Source: an uncultured Oxalobacteraceae bacterium (GTDB taxonomy: Bacteria; Pseudomonadota; Gammaproteobacteria; Burkholderiales; Burkholderiaceae_D). From it: DNA of 38,510 nucleotides. Every line of letters starts with the position of its first letter. The stretch's first letter is position 1. The notes under the pieces are model-generated. The model had not been told where the DNA came from. It saw only the letters and a program-made list of their open reading frames with translations, and did no database searches. The position numbers and the translations under genes were made by a program. Below, piece after piece: positions 17,763 through 26,182 of the stretch. Location of the stretch: the NCBI GenBank assembly GCA_903893945.1, contig CAITOF010000116.1, forward strand, positions 1 through 38,510, given 5' to 3'.

Positions 17763-19151
17763 TCAGTGTGCATTCTCGCGATGCAGTACTATCTTGAAGG
17801 TTCGAATAATGATCCAGAAATCAAACAGCAGCGACCAGTTTCGCAGGTAAGCCAGGTCGAATTCAATGCGATCCCTCATTTTATCAAGAGTGTCAGTTTC
17901 ACCTCGCAGACCATTGACCTGTGCCCATCCTGTAATACCGGGTCGCACCTTGTGGCGCAGCATGTAACCCTTGATCAGCTTGCGATACTGCTCGTTGTGC
18001 GCAACCGCATGCGGTCGTGGCCCGACTATACTCATCCTTCCCTGCAGGACATTGATAAACTGCGGCAATTCGTCCAGTGACGACTTTCGCAGAAAACTGC
18101 CGAGCCGGGTTATGCGCTGGTCATTTTTTCTGGCTTGTACGACGACGTCACCATCTTCTGCCACCGTCATGGTGCGAAACTTGTACACAATGATCTGCTC
18201 TCCATACAACCCATAGCGTCGCTGCTTGAAAATTACCGGCCCTGGCGAGGTCATTTTCACAGCAACGGCAATGATGGCCATCAATGGAAGCAGCATAATC
18301 TGTATGACCGCCGCAAGTACAATATCACTGGCACGCTTGACCAGGCTGTTAATGCCGGTAAACGGCGTTTCGCAAATCGCGACGACCGGTACGCCGCCAA
18401 TATGATCAAACCGCGCCTGCATCAGATCAAAGGTATATATGTCAGGAAGGAAATAAACCGAGGCGGTCGTGTCTTTTAGTTCATCAATGATTTTATGCGT
18501 GCGCGGTTGCGCCGACAGCGGCAGACTGATAAACACCATCTGAATATTATGCTGGCGCACATAGGCCGACACATCGCTTATATGGCCCAACAATGGCCCA
18601 TTCATGCCTTCCGGAAGCCTGGAAGGTTGACGATCCTCGAAATACCCGATCAGTCCCATCAGCAGATCCGGGTATTCCTCAATCCGTTTGCCAATTTTGA
18701 TGCCGGCTTCGCTGACACCCACTATCACGGCAGTCCGGACTTCACCGTCCTTGCGCAACTCAAACGTGATTTTTCGAACCACCAGGTGAGAGACCAGTAA
18801 CACAAATGGTGTGATTAAAAACCACTCCAGCATGACCTGATCGAGAAACTGGTAACTTAACGCGGAGGCATAGCCAATAAAAATTATCGTCGTCACGATG
18901 ATGATCCATCCGAACAGGATATCGCGCGCATAGTAAATGATACTTCCGCTGCGATAGCTTCTGGAGGTATCAATCTGTTCAAAGATAAACGAGGAAATGA
19001 AGAACGAAATGATGATCAGCACCAGATAGTAGCCACTGAAGCGCTCGTCATTGACCAATGTCAGCAGATACAGCATGCCTATGATAATGAATGGTTCAAG
19101 AAAACGCTTGAAAAAGGACATCAATGGCGCTTCGCTGGTGGAAATGTTCAC
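17763..19151 (-). CDS. Undecaprenyl-phosphate sugar phosphotransferase (WcaJ-like)
   Basis: A 462-residue initiating enzyme of exopolysaccharide synthesis: it transfers a sugar-1-phosphate (often glucose) from a nucleotide sugar to undecaprenyl phosphate at the inner membrane. The GTG at 19151 is chosen over a GTG 36 bp upstream because a near-ideal GAGGTGAT lies just before it. Four to five membrane segments fill residues 10-130; a Rossmann-like domain follows (AVIVGVSEAGIKIGKRIEEY); then a membrane re-entry near 270-295. The C-terminal bacterial sugar-transferase domain shows KRASDIVLA, SPGPVIFKQRRYG, YKFRTM, SSLDELPQFINVLQG, SIVGPRP and the end motif RPGITGWAQVNGLRGET, which is typical of WcaJ-type enzymes. 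It begins 23 bp after the epsL stop, so the two form one operon. The actual sugar is not determinable. Confidence 0.93.
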   Translation of the reverse strand: MNISTSEAPLMSFFKRFLEPFIIIGMLYLLTLVNDERFSGYYLVLIIISFFISSFIFEQIDTSRSYRSGSIIYYARDILFGWIIIVTTIIFIGYASALSYQFLDQVMLEWFLITPFVLLVSHLVVRKITFELRKDGEVRTAVIVGVSEAGIKIGKRIEEYPDLLMGLIGYFEDRQPSRLPEGMNGPLLGHISDVSAYVRQHNIQMVFISLPLSAQPRTHKIIDELKDTTASVYFLPDIYTFDLMQARFDHIGGVPVVAICETPFTGINSLVKRASDIVLAAVIQIMLLPLMAIIAVAVKMTSPGPVIFKQRRYGLYGEQIIVYKFRTMTVAEDGDVVVQARKNDQRITRLGSFLRKSSLDELPQFINVLQGRMSIVGPRPHAVAHNEQYRKLIKGYMLRHKVRPGITGWAQVNGLRGETDTLDKMRDRIEFDLAYLRNWSLLFDFWIIIRTFKIVLHRENAH

Positions 19152-19174
19152 TTTATCACCTCGAAATTGTTCTG

Positions 19175-20404
19175 TTAAAACGACCACTTCATGGTCGTCA
19201 TTAAACCTTTGGCGTTATAAGCCACATCAGGTGCCGTGGATGAGAGCTTTTCAGCATAAACAATGGCACTCAGTTGCACCGTTCTTGTCGGTGTGTAAGT
19301 CAGCGCCAGCGATGTATGGTGCAGTGTGTCGACCCGGTTTTGCGGCAGGAGCGCGGTATAAACCGACGACTCGGTGTAGTCCATCTGCACATGCTGCAGA
19401 CCCAGATCGAGCCGGACTTTGGGAAAAACAATGACCGTGGGCGTCAGACTGATTCCCTTGTTGACCGAATAGCTGGTCGTCAGATTATCAACTGCATTAA
19501 TGTCGCGCCATGCCGTCGCGTTCAGACTGGTTATTCCTGTCGGCACCCAGTCCAGCGTTACTCTGGCTTTCGGTCCGCTGATGTCACGCACCGGGAAATA
19601 ATCGTAATCGCGCCGCAGCCAGCCACCGGTAAACTGCACGTGGGTTTTGCCGCCGTCCGACCAGATCACCTGGCCATCGATTTCGTTCTGGGTGTAGTTG
19701 TTGTTGATCGCCTCAAAGCTGATTATCTGTTCATTCGGATAGTCGCCACGATCACGACGCAAAAACACCCCTATCGTATTGCCTGCGGCAGAAACGTAAT
19801 CCAGTCCAAAATCCGCAATGCGCTCGTTCAGATTATTGTAATTCTGCGATGCCAGATTGTAGCTCAGCGCATAATCAGTCAGGGTTTCGTGCAACTGCCA
19901 TTGCGGCGTGAGATGCCAGTAAGTCTCGAACGTATTCCGTTTCTGCGTTCGCAGATTCAGTTCTTCCGAGTGAAATTGCGTGTAGGGTGTGAGTGACTGT
20001 ACAAAACTGCTCTCGAGCCGACCGGTAAAATCATGCCCCGCTGCCCAGGCCCAGTTTGCGTCGAAATTCTTACCGTCATAATCCACCGCACTGAATCGGT
20101 CAAACGTGGTTTTGCTGACGTCAATATTCAGCATGACATGCTGCTTGCCGAACGTCTGGTCATAGCGGGTGCCTGCGTCTCTTGTCCAGCTGGTGTCGGA
20201 GGTCGGCTGTCCGAATGTCAGCGAATTGGGAATGCGGAACAGGTTATCGTCATAGGCGTAGCTGAGCCCTACGAAGGGTTGCCAGCCATCTGTCTGCGCA
20301 TCGTAGGAATCATAAGCCTGTCGGAAATCGTTCTGTTGTGCCATGCAGGAACAATGGATGACTGTAATAAAAATTAGTGCGTGTCGTTTAATAAGAATTT
20401 TCAA
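19175..20404 (-). CDS. epsL: EpsL, XrtB/PEP-CTERM-associated EPS outer-membrane protein
   Basis: A 409-residue outer-membrane beta-barrel of the EpsL type, encoded in exopolysaccharide operons of exosortase (XrtB) bacteria and thought to take part in export or assembly of the polymer. Upstream in-frame ATGs exist (the frame is open to 20638), but they would place 80 odd residues before the signal peptide and the predicted promoter, so TTG 20404 is preferred; it gives M-K-I-L-I-K-R-H-A-L-I-F-I-T-V followed by a C-x-C and MAQQ. The mature N-terminus has GLSYAYDDNLFRIP, followed by alternating beta-strands such as DRFSAVDYDGKNFDANW and SLALTYTPTRTVQLS, ending in an aromatic Phe (TTMKWSF), the usual barrel terminator. 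It is first in the operon, with the WcaJ-like transferase 23 bp downstream and a Pho-type promoter upstream. The start codon is the least certain part. Confidence 0.85.
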   Translation of the reverse strand: MKILIKRHALIFITVIHCSCMAQQNDFRQAYDSYDAQTDGWQPFVGLSYAYDDNLFRIPNSLTFGQPTSDTSWTRDAGTRYDQTFGKQHVMLNIDVSKTTFDRFSAVDYDGKNFDANWAWAAGHDFTGRLESSFVQSLTPYTQFHSEELNLRTQKRNTFETYWHLTPQWQLHETLTDYALSYNLASQNYNNLNERIADFGLDYVSAAGNTIGVFLRRDRGDYPNEQIISFEAINNNYTQNEIDGQVIWSDGGKTHVQFTGGWLRRDYDYFPVRDISGPKARVTLDWVPTGITSLNATAWRDINAVDNLTTSYSVNKGISLTPTVIVFPKVRLDLGLQHVQMDYTESSVYTALLPQNRVDTLHHTSLALTYTPTRTVQLSAIVYAEKLSSTAPDVAYNAKGLMTTMKWSF

Positions 20405-20458
20405 TTTAACTACCGGAATTCCTGAGATTGTTGTGCACCTGAACTTCAACGCCGTGCG

Positions 20459-20492
20459 ATTGTAGGGTGTTGTTATTACAAAGCGATGACAA
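20459..20492 (-). promoter_or_regulatory. Pho-box promoter of the epsL operon
   Basis: On the minus strand TTGTCAT (20486-20492), CGCT, TTGTAAT (20475-20481) form an 11-bp-period repeat pair matching the Pho consensus at 11 of 14 positions. After exactly 10 bp comes TACAAT (20459-20464), five of six to the sigma-70 -10. Transcription would begin near 20452, about 48 nt before the TTG start of epsL. The geometry is identical to that of the phoB promoter at 17664-17697. Confidence 0.68.
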
Positions 20493-20754
20493 TTCAGCCG
20501 GACCATGATCTGCCGCCACAACCATTGCAATACGAACGGCATGTCGCACGGCCGGACATTGACTGGTTTTTCAAGGCGGTCGTTTTGTCTTACCTGCTCC
20601 CTGCCTGGCGACCCGTAGTCCGTTCGGATGCGCGTCATGTCTTATTGCTGTTATATTTCCAGATTAAACTCCCGTGCGAATCACCGCCGGACAGTACCCG
20701 TTTGATCCGGATATAGTCCGTTCAGCTCAATCGGCAGTCATAAATGTGTGACAA

Positions 20755-20772
20755 ATGTCATCTGGATGTCAG
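20755..20772 (+). promoter_or_regulatory. Pho-box-like repeat facing the HAF-repeat PEP-CTERM gene
   Basis: ATGTCAT, CTGG, ATGTCAG: two 7-bp repeats with a 4-bp spacer, 11 of 14 to the Pho consensus, 146 bp upstream of the HAF-repeat gene. The hexamer 10 bp downstream (TACCGC) is a poor -10, so promoter activity is uncertain. The remainder of the 513-bp divergent gap 20405-20917 shows no supported gene. Confidence 0.4.
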
Positions 20773-20917
20773 TGCACCCGTGTACCGCAGCCAGCTGCGG
20801 CTATGCAGCTCCTTTCCACAGAGTGCGGAATCCGGTTTGAATTTGCATTTGCCAAAAGCAGAGGGTGACAAACGGTGTTCAGCCGACGATGGCAGCCGAT
20901 CCCAACAAGGAAAATCG

Positions 20918-22036
20918 ATGAGAATTTCATTATTGAAAAGTGCTATTCTGGTTATTGCATCTGCCTGTATCATGACAGGCCATGCGTGCGCGCAGAGTTA
21001 CACCCTGACTGATCTGGGTGCCGGTGTTGCCACTGGAATTAACAATGCCGGCCAGGTAGCAGGCACCGGCACCAACGGGTCTGCCATTCTCTGGAATGGC
21101 GATGTCGCGACGGTATTGCCCGCAATTGGCCACCACGACAGTGCCACTGCCATCAACGACCAAGGTATCGTGGTTGGTTATGACACCGCTTCCTGCCATG
21201 GCTGTCTTTCCGGACACCACGCCGTCGAATGGAATAACCCGACACCAGAAAATGTCAGCACTGACGGCGGAGAACTGAATCGCGCCAACGCTGTCAATAA
21301 TGCCGGCGTGGTCGCCGGCGATGAATACACGAAAGGCAATGCGACAAGGTCGCATGCCGTTGTCTGGAACAATGGTCAGCAAATCAGTCTGGGTACGCTG
21401 AACACCTACACCTACAGCGACGCTACCGCCATTAATAACAATGGTCAGGTAGTCGGTTATCTGTCCGGCACCGGCTCACTACCAACTCAGGCGGTGCTCT
21501 GGAATGGCACAACACCGACCGTACTGGATGGACTGGTTCAGGGCGCGAACAGTCAGGCCAACGCCATCAACGATAAGGGTCAGGTGGTCGGCTATTCTGA
21601 TACAGAAACATCGCGGCACAGGCTCGCCGTGCTCTGGAACGGAACCACTGCGACAGCATTGCCCTCATTGGGCGGATCAAACAGCGATGCCCTGGCCATT
21701 AACGGCGACGGCGACATCGTGGGCTATTCGACGGCGGCAGGCAGCAAACAGAAGCAGGCAGTTCTGTGGAATGGCACCACCCTCATCAACCTGAACAGTT
21801 ACCTGACCGCAGGCGAAATTGGTGCAGGGTGGGTGCTTGAAGAGGCCACAGGTATCAACAGCAACGGTGCGATCGTCGGTATTTCGGTCAATACGCTCAC
21901 CGGAAAGGAAGATGCATTCATTCTGAATGTGGTTTCGAATGTTGCCGAACCCACGTCCATGGGCATGTACCTGTCAGGGCTGATGATGCTCGGCCTGATT
22001 GTGCTTAGGCGTAAATCAGCCCCCCTGTTCAACTGA
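20918..22036 (+). CDS. HAF-repeat PEP-CTERM protein
   Basis: A 372-residue exported protein. ATG 20918 has AAGGA 7 nt upstream; the frame runs open from 20744 but the signal peptide (MRISLLKSAILVIASACIMT, cleaved near CAQ) fixes the start. The body has about seven HAF-type repeats of the pattern A-I-N-x-x-G-x-V-V-G-Y (e.g. AINNNGQVVGY, AINDKGQVVGY, AINGDGDIVGY) alternating with A-V-L-W-N-G-T-T strands, suggesting a propeller-like extracellular repeat fold. The C-terminus is an exosortase signal with a variant box, VAEPTS in place of VPEPS, followed by a hydrophobic helix and LRRKSAPLFN. The last 8 bp overlap the convergent permease gene. Role unknown; probably a surface or matrix protein. Transcribed away from the eps operon. 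Confidence 0.88.
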   Translation: MRISLLKSAILVIASACIMTGHACAQSYTLTDLGAGVATGINNAGQVAGTGTNGSAILWNGDVATVLPAIGHHDSATAINDQGIVVGYDTASCHGCLSGHHAVEWNNPTPENVSTDGGELNRANAVNNAGVVAGDEYTKGNATRSHAVVWNNGQQISLGTLNTYTYSDATAINNNGQVVGYLSGTGSLPTQAVLWNGTTPTVLDGLVQGANSQANAINDKGQVVGYSDTETSRHRLAVLWNGTTATALPSLGGSNSDALAINGDGDIVGYSTAAGSKQKQAVLWNGTTLINLNSYLTAGEIGAGWVLEEATGINSNGAIVGISVNTLTGKEDAFILNVVSNVAEPTSMGMYLSGLMMLGLIVLRRKSAPLFN

Positions 22037-23486
22037 CCGGATTCCCTACGGGATGAGCAGCCGTCGCGGCTGCCATTTTCTGCTGACCACGCCAGTAGAA
22101 CAGCAGTCCGACGCCGATCAGTAACATTGACCCGCCCACCACTTTGACCAGAAAAAGTGTCACATTGGCGTTGCCCTGTTCCGGCACCATGGATGTGACA
22201 ATCGCCAGGAACGTCGTGGCGAATCCGGTCAGCGCAATGACAATACAGATCACATTCCCGCCCGGCACGCGGGTAACACCGGCATCCACCGGCCCGGCAC
22301 GAAAGCGCAGTACTGGTAGCGCGATAAAAATGTACAGCAAAGGTAACAGCGACAGGATGACTGTCATATCAATCAGTATGTTAAAGGCTTCGTGTATGGT
22401 CGACCCTGACAGCGCGGCCATCAACACCAGTGAAATGAAGAGGCCCTGAATGATCAGTGCAAAATGCGGCGTACCATATCTGGGATGCAGGCGCGACAAT
22501 ATCACGGGCAAATACCGGTCCGCACCAACCACATAAGGCAGCCGTGCGGTGCAGGTGATGTTGGCCGAGATCGCACCCACGGTGCCGACCGTCACCAGCA
22601 GCGCCGTCAATCGGGCGAAATAGGGAAAGCCGATACGCTCCCCCACCGCATTCAGTGCCTGGGGTATGCCGCTGATCGCGTCAATGGTCGCAGCGGGTAA
22701 TGCGACAAAAATCGATCCCGTGCCCGCGATATAGATGAATGCCACGACCAGTCCGGAAACCAGCGTCGCAAGTGGAACCTGGCGTCGCGGGTCCTTCATT
22801 TCCCCACCGATCATCGGTCCCAGTTCCAGACCGGTATACGCCATGGCGATTGTGGCAAACGAGGTGAAGGTGGCCAGTTTCGAAAAATCGGGCAGCAGAT
22901 TGGCGCTGGTAACGGTTGTCGCAGCGCCAAACCGGGACCACGAATACGCACCCGCCAATACCAGCACGACTGCGGCAGACCAGGTGCAGATTCCGCCTAT
23001 GTTCTGCAGCCACTTCACACGGTGAAGTCCGATAATGTTTAATCCGGTCGCGGCCCACATGACTGTCATCCCATAAATACCGTTGTAGCCACTGTTTTCT
23101 GACCACCCCAGCCAGTCAGCGCCCCCTATGTAAAGGAAAATCCCGGAACTGAATAACAGCAGTGAAGGAAAAAACACCAGATTGGCGATCCAATAAGTCC
23201 AGCCTGCTACAAAACCATGGAAATCCCCCATGGCTGCCTTGGCCCAGATATACAGCCCGCCTTCGCCGGGCAAACGGGAACTCAGCTCAAGCACCGAACA
23301 GGCCAGCGGAACAAAAAAACAGATGAAGCCAAGCAGCCACAAGATCAGGCTTGACGGTCCGATCTGCGCCGCTCTGGCAATCCAGCGTAGTCCAACGATG
23401 GCCACCACATTAAGCAGGATCAGATCCCGGGTTCCCAGAACGCGGTGTATTTCCGGGGCAGACTTTTGCTGTGACATGGCATCCAT
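22029..23486 (-). CDS. APC-superfamily amino acid permease
   Basis: A 485-residue inner-membrane transporter starting at ATG 23486 (CAGGGA about 10 nt upstream; a second ATG three codons in is possible). About 12 hydrophobic helices are visible. The N-terminal helix region has LLNVVAIVGLRWIARAAQIG, a variant of the usual substrate-binding glycine-rich TM1, and S-S-R-L-P-G-E-G-G-L-Y-I-W-A-K at the end of TM2 is characteristic of the APC family; G-G-E-M-K-D-P-R-R-Q-V-P follows TM6. These carriers move amino acids or amines by symport or exchange. The substrate cannot be read from the sequence. It has no obvious operon partner; its end overlaps the convergent HAF-repeat gene by 8 bp. Confidence 0.9.
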   Translation of the reverse strand: MDAMSQQKSAPEIHRVLGTRDLILLNVVAIVGLRWIARAAQIGPSSLILWLLGFICFFVPLACSVLELSSRLPGEGGLYIWAKAAMGDFHGFVAGWTYWIANLVFFPSLLLFSSGIFLYIGGADWLGWSENSGYNGIYGMTVMWAATGLNIIGLHRVKWLQNIGGICTWSAAVVLVLAGAYSWSRFGAATTVTSANLLPDFSKLATFTSFATIAMAYTGLELGPMIGGEMKDPRRQVPLATLVSGLVVAFIYIAGTGSIFVALPAATIDAISGIPQALNAVGERIGFPYFARLTALLVTVGTVGAISANITCTARLPYVVGADRYLPVILSRLHPRYGTPHFALIIQGLFISLVLMAALSGSTIHEAFNILIDMTVILSLLPLLYIFIALPVLRFRAGPVDAGVTRVPGGNVICIVIALTGFATTFLAIVTSMVPEQGNANVTLFLVKVVGGSMLLIGVGLLFYWRGQQKMAAATAAHPVGNPVS

Positions 23487-23632
23487 GTGTTTTGATCCCT
23501 GAGGTTAATCTGAAATGACAATGTGTTCCTTGAAACGATTTTTAACCGGGTCCAGCGCTGTTGCCACGCATCGCTGGCGGCCGCTCAGGCCATCGTCGCT
23601 TACCAAGCGTCTGTCTGCAACTTCCGCAGGGG

Positions 23633-24694
23633 TCACTCAATTTCTATCGAGCGTGTTTCGCCCTGACGCAGCAACCAGACTCTGTCCTTGGCAAGGCCGC
23701 GTTCCTGCAACGCGATGGCCAGATCGCGCGGTGGCTGGTCAAATGCCTCCTGGGTCAGTTTGAACGTGCCCCAATGCACACCCATGGCCTGCCTGGCCTC
23801 CAGATCCAGCATCAGCTGCACCGCATCGGCCGGATTCACATGCATGGACTTCATGAAGTCGCGTGGCAGGTAGGCACCTATTGGCAGAGCCAGAAAGTCG
23901 ACCGCTCCCAGGCGCTGCCGAATCGCCCTGAAGTCGGCGCTGTAACCCGTATCCCCGGGAAACAGAAAACGCCATGCATCGATCGCCCCGGGATGACGTT
24001 CAACCATATAACCACCCCACAGCGAGGCGTTGATGTCAAACGGCGTACGACGGCTCCAGTGCTGCGCGGGAGTGAAATGGATACGGATCGGCTGCGCCAA
24101 TAATGTTCCATCGCGCGTGCAGGTGATGTCGGCGTGATCCCACCAGTCCAGTTCAGTCACGTTCGCAATGTTGCGCGCATCGAACCAGGCTTTGAGTCCC
24201 AAAGGTACAAAAATCTGCGGTCGCTGACCTGCTCTGATCATTGCCGCCAGAGTTGCGTCACACAGATGGTCATAGTGGTTGTGTGAAATCAGCAGCACAT
24301 CAACCGGCGGCAGCTGGTCGCCGCGCAGCGGGGCGGGCACCATGCGCGGCGCTCCGAACCGTCCGTACGGTCCGGCAAAATCGGCCAGGGTCGGGTCGGT
24401 TACTATATTCAGCCCACCGACCTGCAACAGCATCGCCACGTGACCCAGCCAGGTAACTACCGGAGCATCGTGGCGCTGCGCAATACGCGCATGATCTACC
24501 GGTGCGCTCCATAACCGGGCAAATTCCGTGTAACCATTTTGCGGTGCGGCCCGTGGTTTGAAGTCACCCCGCAGACTGCGCCAGACCATTTCATACCACG
24601 GAAAATGACCGATCACCACGGCCGGATCGCTGTTAGCAAAGCCTGTACCGAGGTGATGGGGTGGTTTGGAGCGCAGCGTATCGGTCGTCGTCAT
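23633..24694 (-). CDS. MBL-fold metallo-hydrolase, NAPE-PLD-like
   Basis: A 353-residue metallo-beta-lactamase-fold enzyme. ATG 24694 is used; a GTG four codons upstream is equally possible because neither has a clear ribosome site. The metal-binding motif SHNHYDHL (H-x-H-x-D-H) lies near residue 138, preceded by T-W-L-G-H-V-A-M-L-L and a TDP loop. Later metal ligands are plausible in TPAQHWSRRTPFD, LFPGDTGYS and GVHWGTF. This order, with N-G-Y-T-E-F-x-R-L-W near the start, is that of the family including N-acyl-phosphatidylethanolamine phospholipase D and bacterial RomA-like proteins. The bacterial substrate is not established. No signal peptide, so cytoplasmic. It lies alone between an aldehyde dehydrogenase (48 bp upstream, same strand, possibly co-transcribed) and the permease. 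Confidence 0.88.
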   Translation of the reverse strand: MTTTDTLRSKPPHHLGTGFANSDPAVVIGHFPWYEMVWRSLRGDFKPRAAPQNGYTEFARLWSAPVDHARIAQRHDAPVVTWLGHVAMLLQVGGLNIVTDPTLADFAGPYGRFGAPRMVPAPLRGDQLPPVDVLLISHNHYDHLCDATLAAMIRAGQRPQIFVPLGLKAWFDARNIANVTELDWWDHADITCTRDGTLLAQPIRIHFTPAQHWSRRTPFDINASLWGGYMVERHPGAIDAWRFLFPGDTGYSADFRAIRQRLGAVDFLALPIGAYLPRDFMKSMHVNPADAVQLMLDLEARQAMGVHWGTFKLTQEAFDQPPRDLAIALQERGLAKDRVWLLRQGETRSIEIE

Positions 24695-24742
24695 GTCGGT
24701 ATTCACTCATAAGGAACACTGCATTGTACATGGCTGTGACCA

Positions 24743-26182
24743 TTACAGAATTTTAAATGCGGACGCCAGCGCCTTGAGGATCAGCGGCGGAATTTCGCCG
24801 GCTTTCAGGAGTGTCGCAGCAATGGAAAACTGGGTTCTGACTATGCCGCGCTCGTGACTGAAGGCTTTGAACCCATAATGACCGTGTGCGTTACCGATGC
24901 CGGAATTATTGACACCGCCAAACGGCAAATTCGCATGGAGAAACTGCATCAGCGAATGATTGATGCAGGCGCCCCCTGACGAGGTATTCTGCAGCACCGT
25001 GTCTGTCAACCGGCTGTCGCGGCTGTAGATGTATAACGCCAGCGGTTTTTCGCCCTCGTTGATTTTGCTTATCACGGTCTGGATATCGGTATAGGTAATA
25101 ATCGGTAACAGCGGTCCAAAAATCTCTTCGTCGAGCACGCGCGAGTCCGCCGCCACATTGTCCAGCAGCGTCGGCTGGACAAAACAGTCCTGTTCCGATA
25201 ACTCGCCGCCGATAAGCGTTCTTGCGCCTTTGGCCTTGGCATCGTCGAGCAGTTGCCTGATGCGCTGTGTATGCCGTGTATTGACTATGTGCGCCAGGTT
25301 CGGGCTGTTTTTCTGCGCTTCCAGACCCTCGCCATACGCTTTCCTGATTTCTGCACGGCACAGTTCCATCAGTCTGTCCTTGACGCTTTCATGAACGTAG
25401 ACATAATCGGGCGCTATACAGGTCTGCCCCGAGTTGGCAAACTTGGACCACATGATGTTGCTGGCAGCCAGTGCAAGATTGGCACTGGCATCCACAATAG
25501 CCGGACTCTTGCCGCCAAGCTCGAGCGTGACGCTGGCCAGATTTTTTGCCGCCTGCGCCATGACCAGTTTGCCGATCATCGGGCTGCCGGTAAAAAAGAT
25601 ATGGTCAAACGGCAGTTTCTGCAGGGCTTGCGCGACCTCGGCTTCACCTTCAAACACGGCCACTTCATCATCACTGAAGGTCTCCCGGATGATGCGACTG
25701 ATTAATCCCGAGATATGAGGTGTCAGTTCGGAAGGTTTCACAATCGCCGTATTTCCGGCGGCGATCGCCGAAACCAGTGGACCCAGCGTCAGATTTAACG
25801 GGTAGTTGAACGGGCCAATGATGAGGCATCGGCCGCGCGGCTGGTACTGCACATGGCTGGAGGTACCCAGCGTTAACATCGTCGGCCACACCTTCCTGGG
25901 CTTCATCCAGCGCCTAAGGTGCGCAATGGCATCATTGGCTTCGACGCATACAGGCAGAATTTCGGCCAGATCAACTTCACCTTTCGGTTTTCTGAAATCC
26001 GCCCAGGCGGCAGCGTACAAGTCGTCGGCATGCGCAATGACTGCATCGCGCAACTTCCGTATTTTCGCAATGCGTTCGTCAGCCGTTGACGAGCGCAGGC
26101 GCAGCGCCGTGGTACGCTGCCTTTCGAAGACCGCAGTCATCGGATCATTTACATCGACAAGTTCCCTGATATTGGCATTCAT
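24743..26182 (-). CDS. Aldehyde dehydrogenase, class-3/coniferyl-aldehyde type
   Basis: A 479-residue NAD(P)-dependent aldehyde dehydrogenase oxidising an aldehyde to the acid. The start at ATG 26182 is supported by AAGGAGA 6 nt upstream. Visible catalytic elements: the general-base Glu in VTLELGGKSP near residue 220, the nucleophile Cys in NSGQTCIAPDYV near residue 252, the dinucleotide-binding region F-F-T-G-S-P-M-I-G, and EEIFGPLLP further on. The short length, the I-I-G-P-F-N-Y-P-L-N-L segment and the lack of an N-terminal extension fit the ALDH3 group that includes coniferyl aldehyde dehydrogenases and fatty aldehyde dehydrogenases. The hydrophobic tail (LLKAGEIPPLILKALASAF) could associate with membranes. 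Substrate unknown. Confidence 0.92.
   Translation of the reverse strand: MNANIRELVDVNDPMTAVFERQRTTALRLRSSTADERIAKIRKLRDAVIAHADDLYAAAWADFRKPKGEVDLAEILPVCVEANDAIAHLRRWMKPRKVWPTMLTLGTSSHVQYQPRGRCLIIGPFNYPLNLTLGPLVSAIAAGNTAIVKPSELTPHISGLISRIIRETFSDDEVAVFEGEAEVAQALQKLPFDHIFFTGSPMIGKLVMAQAAKNLASVTLELGGKSPAIVDASANLALAASNIMWSKFANSGQTCIAPDYVYVHESVKDRLMELCRAEIRKAYGEGLEAQKNSPNLAHIVNTRHTQRIRQLLDDAKAKGARTLIGGELSEQDCFVQPTLLDNVAADSRVLDEEIFGPLLPIITYTDIQTVISKINEGEKPLALYIYSRDSRLTDTVLQNTSSGGACINHSLMQFLHANLPFGGVNNSGIGNAHGHYGFKAFSHERGIVRTQFSIAATLLKAGEIPPLILKALASAFKIL

Noticed and set aside
20405..20638. N-terminal extension of EpsL to the upstream in-frame start at 20638
   Set aside because: It would place about 78 residues before a clear signal peptide and run through the predicted promoter.
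20486..20716. Plus-strand open frame of 76 codons in the epsL upstream region
   Set aside because: It covers the predicted epsL promoter, has no ribosome site and resembles no known protein.
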